Shown: positions 1 through 10,230 of the stretch, in pieces
Numbering within the stretch: the stretch's first letter is position 1
Layout: every line of letters begins with the position of its first letter
Assembly: GCA_027563935.2 (NCBI GenBank)
Contig: CM050454.1
Coordinates: 7,902,001-7,966,000 of the forward strand
Direction: 5' to 3'
Source of the DNA: Costus lasius
Lineage: Eukaryota > Streptophyta > Magnoliopsida > Zingiberales > Costaceae
Length of the DNA: 64,000 nucleotides
Position numbers and translations under genes: made by a program
Notes under the pieces: model-generated
Seen by the model: only the letters and a program-made list of their open reading frames with translations
The model's database searches: none
What the model was told of the DNA's origin: nothing

Positions 1-16
1 GTAAATTTCCGAATTA

Positions 17-134
17 AATTACCCATTACGCCGCAAGGCCGGGTAATTCCTAAATCCAAGTTACTCGACGCGCCGTAAGGCCGAGTAATTTCCTTCAAAT
101 TTGAGCTGTCCAACACGCCGTCAAGGCTGGATAG
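17..134 (+). other. three tandem hairpin units with identical geometry
   Basis: Unit a pairs AATTACCC (17-24) with GGGTAATT (41-48) and has an inner stem GCC/GGC around loop GCAA. Unit b pairs TTACTC (61-66) with GAGTAA (83-88), with inner GCC/GGC around GTAA. Unit c pairs CTGTCC (106-111) with GGATAG (129-134) through one G-T wobble, with inner GCC/GGC around GTCAA. In each unit, 5 nt separate the left outer arm from GCC and 1 nt separates GGC from the right outer arm. The outer arms differ in sequence but keep pairing. GCAA and GTAA are GNRA-type loops if transcribed. Confidence 0.6.
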
Positions 135-180
135 ATTCCCAAGATCCAATATCCACCACGCCTTAATACATTACGATGGA

Positions 181-238
181 ATATCGTTTGGGAGGTGCGT
201 ACGTCGATGTTTACCATCGGGGCGTAGCTCCTCGATAT
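181..238 (+). other. 58-nt covarying hairpin module, copy 1
   Basis: The outer stem is ATATCG (181-186) with CGATAT (233-238). The middle stem is GGGAG (190-194) with CTCCT (228-232). The internal loop is gtgcgtacgt (195-204) opposite gggcgtag (220-227). The apical stem is CGATG (205-209) with CATCG (215-219). Copy 2 at 11101-11158 has the same length and fold, and its stem changes are compensated. The module lies in the loop of a tandem hairpin unit whose left half is 149-162 and right half 255-264. Function unknown; a structured RNA or a DNA cruciform are both possible. Confidence 0.55.
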
Positions 239-456
239 AACGTCGTACTGCCTGGGCCGGATATTATCCAACACGCCGTCACAAGGCTAAAGTTTGACAA
301 ACACAAATCTCCCATGTCGATGGGAATTCCTTTTCTCTTCTCATGTCAAAAACATGTATCACGTCAAATCAAATTCATGAATGAAATTTTGTAAATGACA
401 TCATCTGATCATCGCTCTTATCTTGTTGCGTATTATAGATCTCTTAATCAAAGGTT

Positions 457-500
457 CCCTAATTTTAGGGGTAATTAACAATGAGCGCTTGCGCTCATTG
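457..500 (+). other. two adjacent hairpins of the structured repeat, copy 1
   Basis: CCCTAA (457-462) pairs with TTAGGG (465-470). CAATGAGCGC (479-488) pairs perfectly with GCGCTCATTG (491-500) around a TT loop. Both hairpins recur at 11324-11370 with different loop or stem bases. The second resembles a Helitron 3' hairpin, but homology between the copies continues past it, so it is not a terminus. Confidence 0.6.
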
Positions 501-735
501 GAAGCCAGAACCCATTTAAACAAAAAGCCTTATTAATTTAAGGTGAATTTGAGACGGTCATAATACATTCTCAATGTAACAAAATGACCCCACATCTTAT
601 GTTCGCCGAGTAACAGTTCATGGGGTGTGACAGCTACCACCCATGCTCCGAACTCGGAAGGTAACCAGACCACCTCCACCCTTCGAGGTTCCCAACTCCA
701 TTCTCGAGTTAGCCAACTCCCGGTGAGAGTGAGAC

Positions 736-743
736 TTATATAA
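736..743 (+). promoter_or_regulatory. putative TATA box of the LBD gene
   Basis: TTATATAA lies about 210 nt before the LBD start codon, in a C-rich context. Just downstream (767-790) is a short tandem 'cactcgt' repeat. This is positional inference only; no transcript evidence is available. Confidence 0.35.
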
Positions 744-953
744 CGCGCCCCACTCCCGGCGCCACTCACTCGTCACTCGTCACTCGTCAGTAGTCGTCCC
801 TTTCTTTTTCACTCTCCACTTTCTCACTCTCCTCTTCGGCCTACTGAGTTTCTTAAACAAACAAATAAAGGAGAATAATAGGATTTTGCATTGAAAAAAA
901 GGAAAAGAAAAGAGCTGACCTTTCGTCGAGCAGTTGATGAGCGATCGCAAGAG

Positions 954-1696
954 ATGAGCTGCAACGGTTGCAGAGTTCTCCGCAAGGGCTGCAGCGACTC
1001 CTGCTTGCTCCGACCTTGCCTCCAGTGGATCGGCTCCGCTGAGGCGCAAGGCCATGCCACACTCTTCGTCGCCAAGTTCTTTGGTCGCGCTGGCCTTATG
1101 TCCTTCATCTCCGCCGTGCCCCCTTTGCAGCGCCCTGGTTCGTCCCCAAATCCATGGATCGGTTCGATTTTTTCTCAGTGAGTTACAGATCTTTGTGTTA
1201 CTAACGCGGTAGATCTCGTTTGGTTGCAGGTTTGTTCCAATCTTTGCTGTTCGAGGCGTGCGGCCGGACTATCAACCCGGTGGACGGCGCCGTGGGCTTG
1301 CTGGGGTCGGGCAACTGGCACCTCTGCCAGGCGGCGGTGGAGATGGTCCTCCGAGGCGGCTCGCTTTGCCCGATGCCGGAATTTGCAGCCGAGGCCCACA
1401 CCGCTGACAGGCCGCACGAAGCGGGCCACCCCTCCCCGCAGCGCAAGATGGGGTTCTCCTCCGTGGCCAAGCGGCGGAAGAATCCCGCTCCACCCGACGA
1501 GGACGAAGATGCGGCGTGTGATCTGGATCTCTGCTTGACCCCTCGGTTCCCTAGCGGTGGGGGACAAGAGAAGCAGCCGTGGCGGTCGGGAACGCCGTCG
1601 ATGAACTCGGAGGGCTCGGTTACTACGATTAGCGGAGAGAGCTCGAGAGCCGACCGATCGATCGCAGAGCCGAGGCTTCTCAACCTCTTCCTATGA
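954..1696 (+). CDS. LOB domain-containing protein, class II (LBD37/38/39-like)
   Basis: Two exons, 954-1137 and 1230-1696, joined across a 92-bp GT-AG intron (1138-1229) in phase 1; 216 residues. The protein starts [13 protein letters not shown], the C-block zinc-binding motif CX2CX6CX3C of LOB proteins. It continues through [20 protein letters not shown] and, across the splice, [17 protein letters not shown]. The C-terminus keeps a DLDLCL motif, TPSMNSE and a terminal LLNLFL. All of these are typical of Arabidopsis LBD37/38/39, nuclear DNA-binding repressors linked to nitrate response and anthocyanin control; that role is family knowledge. The ATG at 954 gives the family's usual N-terminus. 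Codon use is GC-rich. No lesion is seen. The gene stands alone, with repeats on both sides. Confidence 0.93.
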
Positions 1697-3081
1697 CGAT
1701 CCGGTTCATCGGTTGTGTTTTGATCCGGCGAAAATTTTTGGTGATTGCCCTCGTCGCTGTAGCCGGCCAGGTTTCAAATCAATCAAATTTTGTTTTGCCC
1801 TCCTTTGTGTGTGATAATGAGGAGGAATGGATTGAAAATCGCCGGTGTATTAGTCTATTAGCTGAACTTTACTAAATAAAACCTTCCGTAGTATCATCGC
1901 CGGAGCAAACCCTCTGATTTCTTTCAAATTGCTAAAGAAGCAGGTTTTGTCGCGCAGCAGAAAAGAGAGCGTAAAAGCTGAAAGAAGAGGAGGAGGCCGG
2001 CGGCTCTTGAGCAGCGGAGGAGGCGCAGAAGGCAGCCGCCCATCCATCCATCCATCCATTCACGGCGGGGGCACCAAAGCGGGGCCCGTCTCTCCATGCG
2101 AGACGGCGCGTCACGTCACTGCGCGTACTGCCACTGGGGAAAAGGCAGGAGGGCGTGTGCGGCGCCGTAGCAGGCACCGTACTCTGGTGGCGCCTCGGTC
2201 CCACATCGGCGGACTGGATTGATGTGCGGGTAGGCAACCGAGTGAAGTAAGCATAAATTAATTAATATTGTGTTTGTTGTTCTTTTTGCATGCACCAGCG
2301 GCATCGGAACCCATCATTTGGGGTTCGCCGCGTTTGGTTGGTGGGTCCCCTACTCTACTACAAATCACCTGGGTACGGGACGTTCGCTGTTTTTTTCCTT
2401 TTTCTCGGCTTATTAATTTCGTTTTTTTTTTAAATCCCTAGGACGAGGCGAATCGAGGCACTTGGATTATTGTGCATCGAAAGTAGGACCTTTTCCTTAG
2501 CTTTTTCGTACTAGATGAAAATTGAAGGTAAATAAATGAGAAAAATTCTTAAATTAAGTCGTTGAATAGGAATCTTAAACAGAATTACATCTGATATACG
2601 ATTCTTATTTTGAGATTTATAATTCGGAAGCAATAACTTGCATAATTTTTTATCCAAACAAACATAAAGATTGAAAGTTTTGTGCAGTGGAAACGGTGCA
2701 CGCACTTTGAGAAAAGGAGATGGAGAATGGGGCATGGCTGGTGCTGGTGGTGGCTGATGCTGGTGGAAAGAGAGATTGGGAAAATTGGCACGGCAAATTG
2801 TCGATTGCTCCGATTGGACTCGATTCCGAATCGGAATCTGAAGAAGAAAAGGGGGGCGGGGGCAGTCGTGCTGGCTAATCAGCCGGGCATTGGGCAAAGC
2901 AGTCTTATTGTTATTCGTGGGTATTCCTGCAGTGATGTCAAGGCGCTTTATTGGTTTGTGTCTCGTGGTGGTGTCTACCGGAATTTGGGAGTCTATGGTT
3001 AAAATATTAACACCTATGCGTTAGTGTATTTTATAAGAAGATAATTTCTCAAGAAAATTTAAAAATTCTAGCATACCAATT
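1697..3081. other. 3' flank of LBD and intergenic sequence
   Basis: Contains the LBD 3' untranslated region (likely to about 1880), a short (CCAT)n microsatellite near 2039-2060, GC-rich sequence to about 2230, and T-rich runs near 2390-2440. Open frames are short and resemble no family I recognise. No RNA gene seen. Confidence 0.6.
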
Positions 3082-3683
3082 GTCATGCCCCAACCAAACA
3101 GTGATATGAAGGAACACCAGACCAAGCGTGAGACTCTAGAGTTTTCGACATAAAATCGCCCCAAATAGAAAACCCTAACTTCTCTGTACAATTTTTATCT
3201 CCAAATTGAAAAATAGTTGGAAAACCCTAACCCTAAATCAGAAATTACCTCTAGTCAATGCCCAAAGTCAAAATCACGTTACTATGTAAAATCGAAATCC
3301 GCCGCACCGCTGAAATTCACCCGCTTTACTGACATCACGCCTCGTCAGCACGCCAAATCGAATTCGACCGTTGACCCTAATCGAGTCGTTGACTCCACCC
3401 CGCCACGTCGGCGCTCTCCTCGAATTGAACACTGTTCAATTCGCTTCGCGTGGACGCCGCCCGCGCTACCGCCGTCGACTCAACGCTGCTCCTTGGCGCC
3501 GGAGAAGGGAAGCCGACAGGGGAGGAAGGTTGTCGACCTTCCCCCCTCAGTCTTCTGTCAATGACCGGCAGTCACCTGCTGCTGAAACTCGTCGCCGCCG
3601 TTGGAAACGCCACCGCAACTCAGAGAACAAGGGAAAGGGATGATCGGAGAAGAGAATCTTATTTCAACAGTTGAATACTTACA
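3082..3683 (-). mobile_element. left half of a split LTR (gypsy-type)
   Basis: Starts TGTCATGCCCCAACC, like the ends of the intact LTRs at 5818 and 8727 (TGTCACGCCCCGG). It continues with the same layout: a 'gaaaccctaa' type tract, Ca/T-rich stretch, 'gtcagcacgcca', then GC-rich sequence. It stops near 'cttacaaaac', where the intact LTRs continue into 'aaaccctctcgtc'. The matching right half is at 11486-11970. Strand is assigned by analogy with the element at 5818-10011. Confidence 0.5.
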
Positions 3684-3744
3684 AAACTCATCCTTCTGGG
3701 CAGGGCATCCAATCTCCTTTCCCTCACTATACTTACTTAAAGCT

Positions 3745-4072
3745 TAACCTTCTGTTTCCTTGGAGGGAAGGAAAACTGTAAAGAATGAAAAACTGCAAGG
3801 AAAGAAAACTCGAGGGAAAGAAAAAAAATACATATCTTATTTTTTGGGAAGGAAGGAAAAGAAGAAGGAAAATTAATTTTGAAGGTCAGACGAAATGGCG
3901 TTGTGTTTTCTCCAACTTTTCCATTCGATTCGGGCGAAAAAATTTCAGAGGAAAAGTTACAAAATTTTTCATCCTCTTTTCCACTCAAATTTTTCTTTCC
4001 GCCCAAGAAAACAACATAAAACTTATTTTTCTTTCCTTTTCCTCTAATTTTCCTTCCAAGAAAACAAACCCT
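3745..4072. repeat. foldback MITE-like sequence
   Basis: The left end (TTTCCTTGGAGGGAAGGAAA) and the right end (reverse complement TTTTCTTGGAAGGAAAATTA) are imperfect inverted repeats, and purine- and pyrimidine-rich arms face each other across the middle. The long frames on both strands are by-products of this symmetry. Superfamily unclear. Confidence 0.45.
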
Positions 4073-4079
4073 AAAGGAA

Positions 4080-5817
4080 CAGACCATGTGCGTGGGTTAA
4101 CTATTTCACGTTTTCAAGCTTTTTCTGGTGGAACCATAGGAACTTTGACGCGAAAAACAGTATGTTCGACTTCGGTTGCCAGTGCAATATCATGGGTAGG
4201 AGTAGATTATGGCAGGATCAGTGTTTTGGTTCTGCTTTCGCTGTGATGCTTCTTTGTCTTTCTTTCTCATCCGTCTATTCAACATGAGTACATGACTGTA
4301 TGACAATCTCGACTCTTAGGCAGAGGAGAGAAAGCGGCCATCGAGACACAATGCTCAATTTGGAGTTTTCAAGTATTCCATCCCTTTGCCGTGGCCAATG
4401 CCCGCCTTCTTGTCGAGTTCACGGCCTATTAGAAGTAGAAGGCACTCCAGCATACCTCTTTCTTTGCGCAGCAAAAAGATTGGATGCTGAGAAGATGAGC
4501 AGTTTGATGGATGTCGTGAAGATAAACAGGGTGGCAAAACTCAAATAATATAGAGTTCAAAATACGTAACTCTCGGTTCATATTGGACCAAGTCAATAAA
4601 CAAAATAAGTTGTTATGTTAAAATTGGAAGGGAAATTCACAATTCGAATCAAGCAAATAAAAAAAAAATCTGAATTCAAAAATTTGGACTTAGTATGATA
4701 CCTGCGGGCTGCCAATATAGCCCAATCCCCAACAGCAAGCCCAAACTGGAGGGCCATTGCTGCATTGGTCGCCAGCATCACTTCTAATTCTGAATTGATC
4801 CAAGTAGGAAACTGTCATCGACCTCCTCACCATCGAGGCATCTCTCGTAGGAATTTTTGCTGGGACTTATTCACCTCTGAGTCCTGAAATCTTTCGCCAT
4901 CAAGACTGTCTCTAATCTGCCGGAATTTAGCCTTGCTTCCAGGATTCATCTTCGACAGAATTTTCTATGAGTCTTGTCGATGAATCCAACGCTAGAGTTG
5001 CTTCCCTTCGTCAACGTCGCAGGCAGGGATTTGCTGCCGAATCCATATCCTTTGGGCTTAGCAATAAAGAAAAAACGCGGAAAAGGAATTCGCCTCCTGA
5101 TGGAGATTTCTCGCGAAATTGGAATCGTCAGCCGAGTCCCCATGTCATATATCGAGCTCGCTTCGTCATAGGGATAAAACCAGTCGTCGCCGAGTCAGCA
5201 TAACTGAGCCTAACGGAGCTTGTTTTTTTCTCTGCTGCTGCCGAAACCTAGATTTGTTGTGCGAGGCTGAAGATCTGCCTCCGCCTGAACGAAATTTGCC
5301 CAGGAAACCACTCTTCGCCACCGAGCTTTGGTGTAGTAATCTGTCAAGCTTTCCCCGTTGTCACTTCCAGCTTTCCATCTTGGTCGACAAAGCTCGTTTT
5401 CCGTCGCCAAGCCTGGGTCGACTTCAAAATCCATACCGCACAGAGAAAAGCTTGCTGCCAAACCCTTAGAGTCGCCGTTTGGAACCTTTTGTCTGTCAGT
5501 CGAAGCTCGCCTCGTCACGAGAACAGAAACCTAACTCTCTTCACGACTGAAAATCTTCCGCCATCATCTGAGTGAACTTGCCTCCCGGCGTCGTCTCTAA
5601 AGCCGCCGCTTCCTCGAACTCTCAAGCAAATGGAAACGGGAGACTCAGCGGTCGCCGAAGGCCACTACTGGCCGGGGTTAACCAGACGAGGAAGCCGAGG
5701 AAGCGTGCGAATCTTTGGAATCCAATGTAAATTGGGAAAGTTGGGAAAGTTGGGTAAAAAAAAAATGGTTTCATGGTATCGGATAAAATTTGGTCCAACG
5801 ATAGTTTTGATCCTAGT
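4080..5817. other. unclassified sequence, no confident gene
   Basis: GC-moderate DNA with several short frames. On the minus strand near 4690-4780 a reading with MLATNAAMALQFGL ends at a possible GT donor, but no matching exon was found. 4880-5720 repeats phrases such as 'gaaatctttcgccatc' and 'gaaaatcttccgccatc', which suggests decayed repeat. 5741-5766 contains a short A-run. I cannot assign a family. Confidence 0.4.
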
Positions 5818-7102
5818 TGTCACGCCCCGGTCGGATCGGCCCTGGACCGGCGCTTAACCGCTGTCTCAGGGTAGTTCGGCGGAACACTGGAACGTGATCA
5901 CGCTAGAGTTTCCGGGCTAATTTACTCCCCAAATACGAAACCCTAGTTCCCCGCTCACTTTTTTATCCCCAAATTACAATTCACACGAAAGAAACTCTAA
6001 ATCAAATCCTAAAATCAAAATACCTTCGGTCAACTATCAATTTTGACCCAAATCACGTCGCTGCCGAATTAATTCTCTTCGGTGACGGCGGCCCACGTCA
6101 GCACGCGAATTCGTTTCGCGCCGCGCCGTTTTCCACTCCCGCTTCCGATTTGGACCCTAGTCAAAATCGGAAGGCGTTGTTGCTTCGTCGTTAATCACGT
6201 CCGCCGCAGCGCTCGTCCGCCGCCTACGCTGCCGGAGAAGATAACGTCTTCGCCGGGGAAGGAAGTCGTTCGCCCTGTCCTCAGCCCCGTCGCCGACCAC
6301 CCGGCAGCCTTCCGCAGCCGAAGTCACAGAGTACGACGCCGCAGAGTTGAAAACAACGGAATAGGGGAAGCTCGTTGGAGGAACAGAGGACTTCGTCGGA
6401 AAGCAGGGGAAGCTCGCCGGATTCAGAAAGGGAAAATCTTCACTTTATTCTTCGTAAATCAAAGCTACAAAAACCCTCTCGTCGCTCGCCTCTCGTCTCC
6501 TCTCTCGTCGGCGGCAGACTCCGCCGACTATCACAGCTCTCTCAACGCTCCACGAAATCTCACACGCTCACAGAACTCTCTCCTCTGTCCAAGCTCTCGA
6601 TCTCGATGGTGATCGCCGCTCTCTGGTCCCTCCTCCTTCTAAGCTCGATCACTGGTGTCCTTATAGAAGGAGATTGCCACCTCTCCTTTCCGGGTGGACC
6701 GCTTCTTCCGCCAGGACGAGGTCGCACCGCCACGCTCGTCGATCCATGCTCGCCGCGTCCGAGTTCCATGAAGCTCGCGTCTGAAGACCACGCCGCGCCG
6801 CAAGCTCTGCCTCCTTCTTCAAATTGGGACGCGTCCGATTCTCCCGCGAAGACGTCGCCGCTCGCCTTCTCTTCTCCGAAATCTTCGATGAAGCCGCGTC
6901 TATCTCCGCAGGATTCGGCCGCCTTGCTTGCCAGCGAGAATCATGCCGCTCGCGTTCGATTTCGTCCACATTGACGAAATCCCGAATTGGTCAACCTCCT
7001 GTTGACCGTAGATTGCTTCATCGTAGAGGATTTGGATGTGGGCTTGGGCTGTGGTCCATCCCAACCTCTCCTGGGCTGAACCGGATCGAACCGGGCCTGA
7101 CA
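5818..7102 (-). repeat. 3' LTR of the gag-only element
   Basis: Runs from TGTCACGCCC to GGGCCTGACA on the plus strand, so it is TG...CA bounded. It aligns over its whole length with 8727-10011, differing by scattered single bases (for example 'ctgtctcagg' against 'ctatctcagg'). Confidence 0.9.
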
Positions 7103-7116
7103 ATTCTCCCCGGCCC
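7103..7116 (-). promoter_or_regulatory. polypurine tract
   Basis: On the minus strand GGGCCGGGGAGAAT lies directly before the 3' LTR. This is the expected plus-strand primer site of an LTR retrotransposon. Confidence 0.75.
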
Positions 7117-7157
7117 AATTTGGACATCGCCCTCGATGTCCGGCGCGGGCATGCCGC

Positions 7158-8694
7158 TCAGCGCCTGCTGGCGAGCCACCGCTCTTGCTTGGCACAGTTA
7201 GCCTCGTAGCACTCTTTCCAGTTCTGTTCCCTCTTGCGTTGGAGTTTCTCATAGTTTGCAAGTTGTGTTGCTCGCTGCTCCGCTTCTACCTCCTCCCAAG
7301 ACTTCGGTGGAGTTTTTTCCTCCACTATCTGCTTATACGTCTTTTTCTCCTGCGGAGGTCTCGCATCTTCGGAGCTCGTCTTCTGCTCGACGCTGTTCTT
7401 GCCGACCGCGTCCTTCGGCTCTGCATCTGCGGGGGTCGGTGATGATTTTCCTGTGACCACTGAGGCAATGCGCACAACCCCTATGCGAGCCTCTACTGGT
7501 TCCTCGTCATCCACCACCGGTTTCTCAGCTAGCTCTCGATGCACGATCGCTGCAATTGTGTTCAACCGCTGTCGGTCTGGACAATCGTGTATCCGGTGCG
7601 GTCCTTTGCACAAGAAGCAGGCAATCGGTCTAAGTTGACCCTGCCCTCTCTCTGCAAATCGGGTCTGCTCCGGCCGTGCCAGTTGACCTCCGTTCCGCCG
7701 GGGAGAGAGTCTCTCTCTCTCTGGCTCTCTAGGTCTGGGTGGAGATGGTCATTTCGGGGGCGACCTCTGTGCTCTCTGAAAGGTCGTTCCCGAAGTCCTC
7801 TGGTCCACGAGAGACTCGCCTATAGCAGCAGCCATTCTCCAGTCCTGCGGCGCATGTCGTCGGACCTCCGTTGCCGCCCAGGGTTGGAGATTCCGGAGGA
7901 AAAAGTACCTCCTATCTCCCTCTGCCATCTCAGGTAGCTCCAACATCAGCGCGGAGAACGCTCTGACATACTCCTGGATCGTCCCCGTGTGCTTTAGCCG
8001 ATCCACCGTCTCTCGCGCCTGGTCTACCGAGTTTCCGGGAAGGAACTGCTCGGAACACCTCCCATGTCCAACTAGCTGCCTCTGATGTCGAATCAACTTT
8101 GGTTCTCCACCAGAGTTTTGCATCATCTGAGAGATATGCCGTGCACACCCTCACCTTCTCCTAGTCTGAAACATGGTTAGTCTCAAAGTATTGTTGCATA
8201 TCCCAAAGGAAGTTACCCAATACTTTTGCTGATCTGGCCCCCTTGAACACTGCAGGTTCTGGGGTGCGAACCTTCCCGTTGGGAGCCCCATACTCCGCCA
8301 TGGCTGCTGCAGGGGCCCCGCCTTGTGCTTGCGCTAGTGCTATGTGCATTACCGCGAGGTCTGCCAACACCTGCTGTTGGGCTGCGATGCTGTTGTTTAC
8401 TTGTGCTGTCAGGGTGGCTACCTGTCCTTGCAAAGTTGCCACTTGCTGGGTTTGTGCTGTCAAGGTGGCTACCTGTTCTTGCAAGGTCGCCACTTGTTGT
8501 TGGCGCGCTGCCGTCCTTTCATCATTCTGCTGAGCTTCTCCAACCAAACTTTGTTGAATGGCAAGAATCTGCAACATTTGCTCTTCAGTCATGCAATGGA
8601 GGTCCTCCACCTGAGGAACCACCGCATCTTTGCTGTTCCCTGTCAAACCGAGCACTTGCTCGATTCGCGCGATGCGATCTCCTTGATTCACCAT
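7158..8694 (-). pseudogene. gag-like polyprotein, broken
   Basis: Starts MVNQGDRIARIEQVLGL at 8694. Residues about 50-110 are a coiled coil in which QVATL recurs several times. It is followed by a gypsy gag core (DDAKLWWRTKVD; TIQEYVRAFSALMLELPEM). A zinc knuckle follows near 7565-7613, CFLCKGPHRIHDC, spaced CX2CX3HX4C, one residue shorter than the usual CX2CX4HX4C. The C-terminus is charged and ends near 7158. Two lesions are seen: an in-frame TAG at 8161-8163 and a frameshift near 8040-8060. No protease motif follows. Endogenous retroelement capsid gene, inactive in this copy. Confidence 0.8.
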
Positions 8695-8711
8695 GCTGCT
8701 CGATCACTTTA

Positions 8712-8723
8712 GCCTCTGATACC
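8712..8723 (-). promoter_or_regulatory. primer-binding site
   Basis: On the minus strand GGTATCAGAGGC follows the 5' LTR after a few bases. It resembles the TGGTATCAGAGC site complementary to initiator methionine tRNA. Confidence 0.7.
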
Positions 8724-8726
8724 TGT

Positions 8727-10011
8727 TGTCACGCCCCGGTCGGATCGGCCCTGGACCGGCGCTTAACCGCTATCTCAGGGTAGTCCGGCGGAACACCGGA
8801 ACGTGATCGCACTAGGGTTTCCGGGCTAATTTACTCCCCAAATTTGAAACCCTAGTTCCCCGCTCACTTTTTTATCACCAAATTACAATTCACACGAAAG
8901 AAACCTTAAATCAAACCCTAAAATCAAAATACCTTCGGTCAACTATCAATTTTGACCCAAATCACGTCGCTGCTGAATTAATTCTCTTCGCTGACGTCAG
9001 CCCACGTCAGCACGCCAATTCGTTTCGCGCCGCGCCGTTTGCCACTCCCGCTTTCGATTTGGACCCTAGTCAAAATCGGAAGGCGTTGTTGCTTCGTCGT
9101 TAATCACGTCCGCCGCAGCGCTCGTCTGCTGCCCACGTTGCCAGAGAAGATAACGTCTTTTCCGGGGAAGGAAGTCGTTCGCCCTGTCCTCGGCCCCGTC
9201 GCCGACCACCCGGCAGCCTTCCGCCGCCGAAGTCACAGAGAACGGCGCTGCAGAGTTGAAAACAGCGGAATAGGGGAAGCTCGTTGGAGGAACAGAGGAC
9301 TTCGTCGGAAAGCAGGGGAAGCTCGCCGGATTTAGAAAGGGAAAATCTTCACTTTATTCTTCGTAAATCAATGCTACAAAAACCCTCTCGTTGCTCGCCT
9401 CTCGTCTCCTCTCTCGTCGGCGGCAGACTCCGCCGACGATCACAGCTCTCTCAACGCTCCACGAAATCTCACACGCTCACAGAACTCTCTCCTCTGTCCA
9501 AGCTCTCGATCTCGATGGTGATCGCCGCTCTCTGGTCCCTCCTCCTTCTAAGCTCGATCACTGGTGTCCTTATAGAAGGAGATTGCCGCCTCTCCTTTCC
9601 GGGTCGACCGCTTCTTCCGCCAGGACGAGGTCGCACCGCCACGCTCGTCGATCCATGCTCGCCGCGTCCGAGTTCCGTGAAGCTCGCGTCTGAAGACCAC
9701 GCCGCGTCGCAAGCTCTGCCTCCTTCTTCAAATCGGGACGTGTCCGATTCTCCCGCGAAGACGTCGCCGCTCGCCTTCTCTTCTCCGAAATCTTCGATGA
9801 AGCCGTGTCTATCTCCGCAGGATTCGGCCGCCTTGCTTGCCAGCGAGAATCATGCCGCTCGCGTTCGATTTCGTCCACACCGACAAAATCCCGAATTAGT
9901 CAACCTCCTGTTGACCGTAGATTGCTTCATCGTTGAGGATTTGGATGTGGGCTTGGGCTGTGGTCCATCCCAACCTCTCCTGGGCTGAACCGGATCGAAC
10001 CGGGCCTGACA
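8727..10011 (-). repeat. 5' LTR of the gag-only element
   Basis: Same ends and length as 5818-7102. The internal region begins immediately left of it with the primer-binding site, which fixes this copy as the 5' LTR on the minus strand. Confidence 0.9.
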
Positions 10012-10230
10012 CCAGCAGTGGTAAAAAAAAGGCCAACTACACGGGGTCTTCATGCTCGAACCAGATTGTATCAATGGAGCCGGGATTCATGCGGCTCTAA
10101 CTACAATGTTCAACCGGTTAAGCGACGAAATATTTTTATTGAAATGACGAATAGGCAATATATGTCAGCCTTTATTCGAATCAGCCTTGGTTATCGTCGA
10201 TGGAGAAATTAATTTAATAACTCATATGAG

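Larger units (their letters stand above)
1..575 (+). repeat. structured dispersed repeat, copy 1 (3' portion)
   Basis: This stretch is homologous to 11090-11485. Both copies share a 58-nt hairpin module, the phrase around 'tatagatctcttaatcaaag', two further hairpins, and the tail down to 'tacattctca'. Copy 1 begins before the window with tandem hairpin units. There is no credible long coding frame; the short frame at 176-394 lies over the hairpin module and has no recognisable domain. The family is unknown to me. It could be the non-coding part of a retroelement or a separate non-autonomous element. The right edge near 575 abuts the LBD promoter. Confidence 0.6.
5818..10011 (-). mobile_element. 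gag-only LTR retrotransposon (Ty3/gypsy-like)
   Basis: Two LTRs of equal length (1285 bp) enclose a 1624-bp internal region with a primer-binding site, a gag-like frame and a polypurine tract. No protease, reverse transcriptase, RNase H or integrase is present. It matches the described class of terminal-repeat retrotransposons with only a GAG domain, which depend on enzymes from other elements. Orientation is minus: the 5' LTR is 8727-10011. The flanking bases (ctagt before, ccagc after) are not an exact target duplication, perhaps through mutation. Confidence 0.85.

Noticed and set aside
181..238. Hammerhead or twister ribozyme
   Set aside because: The conserved cores (CUGAUGA with GAAA; twister internal-loop bases) are absent.
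479..500. Helitron 3' terminus (hairpin followed by CTAG-like bases)
   Set aside because: Copy 2 has CTAG after the hairpin, but copy 1 has CCAG, and homology between the copies continues well past this point, so it is not an element end.
1220..1567. Overlapping frames opposite or alternative to LBD exon 2
   Set aside because: Shadow frames of a GC-rich true exon; only one frame carries the LOB domain.
3737..4246. Lys/Phe-rich proteins on both strands
   Set aside because: Mirror frames caused by purine- and pyrimidine-rich arms of a foldback element.
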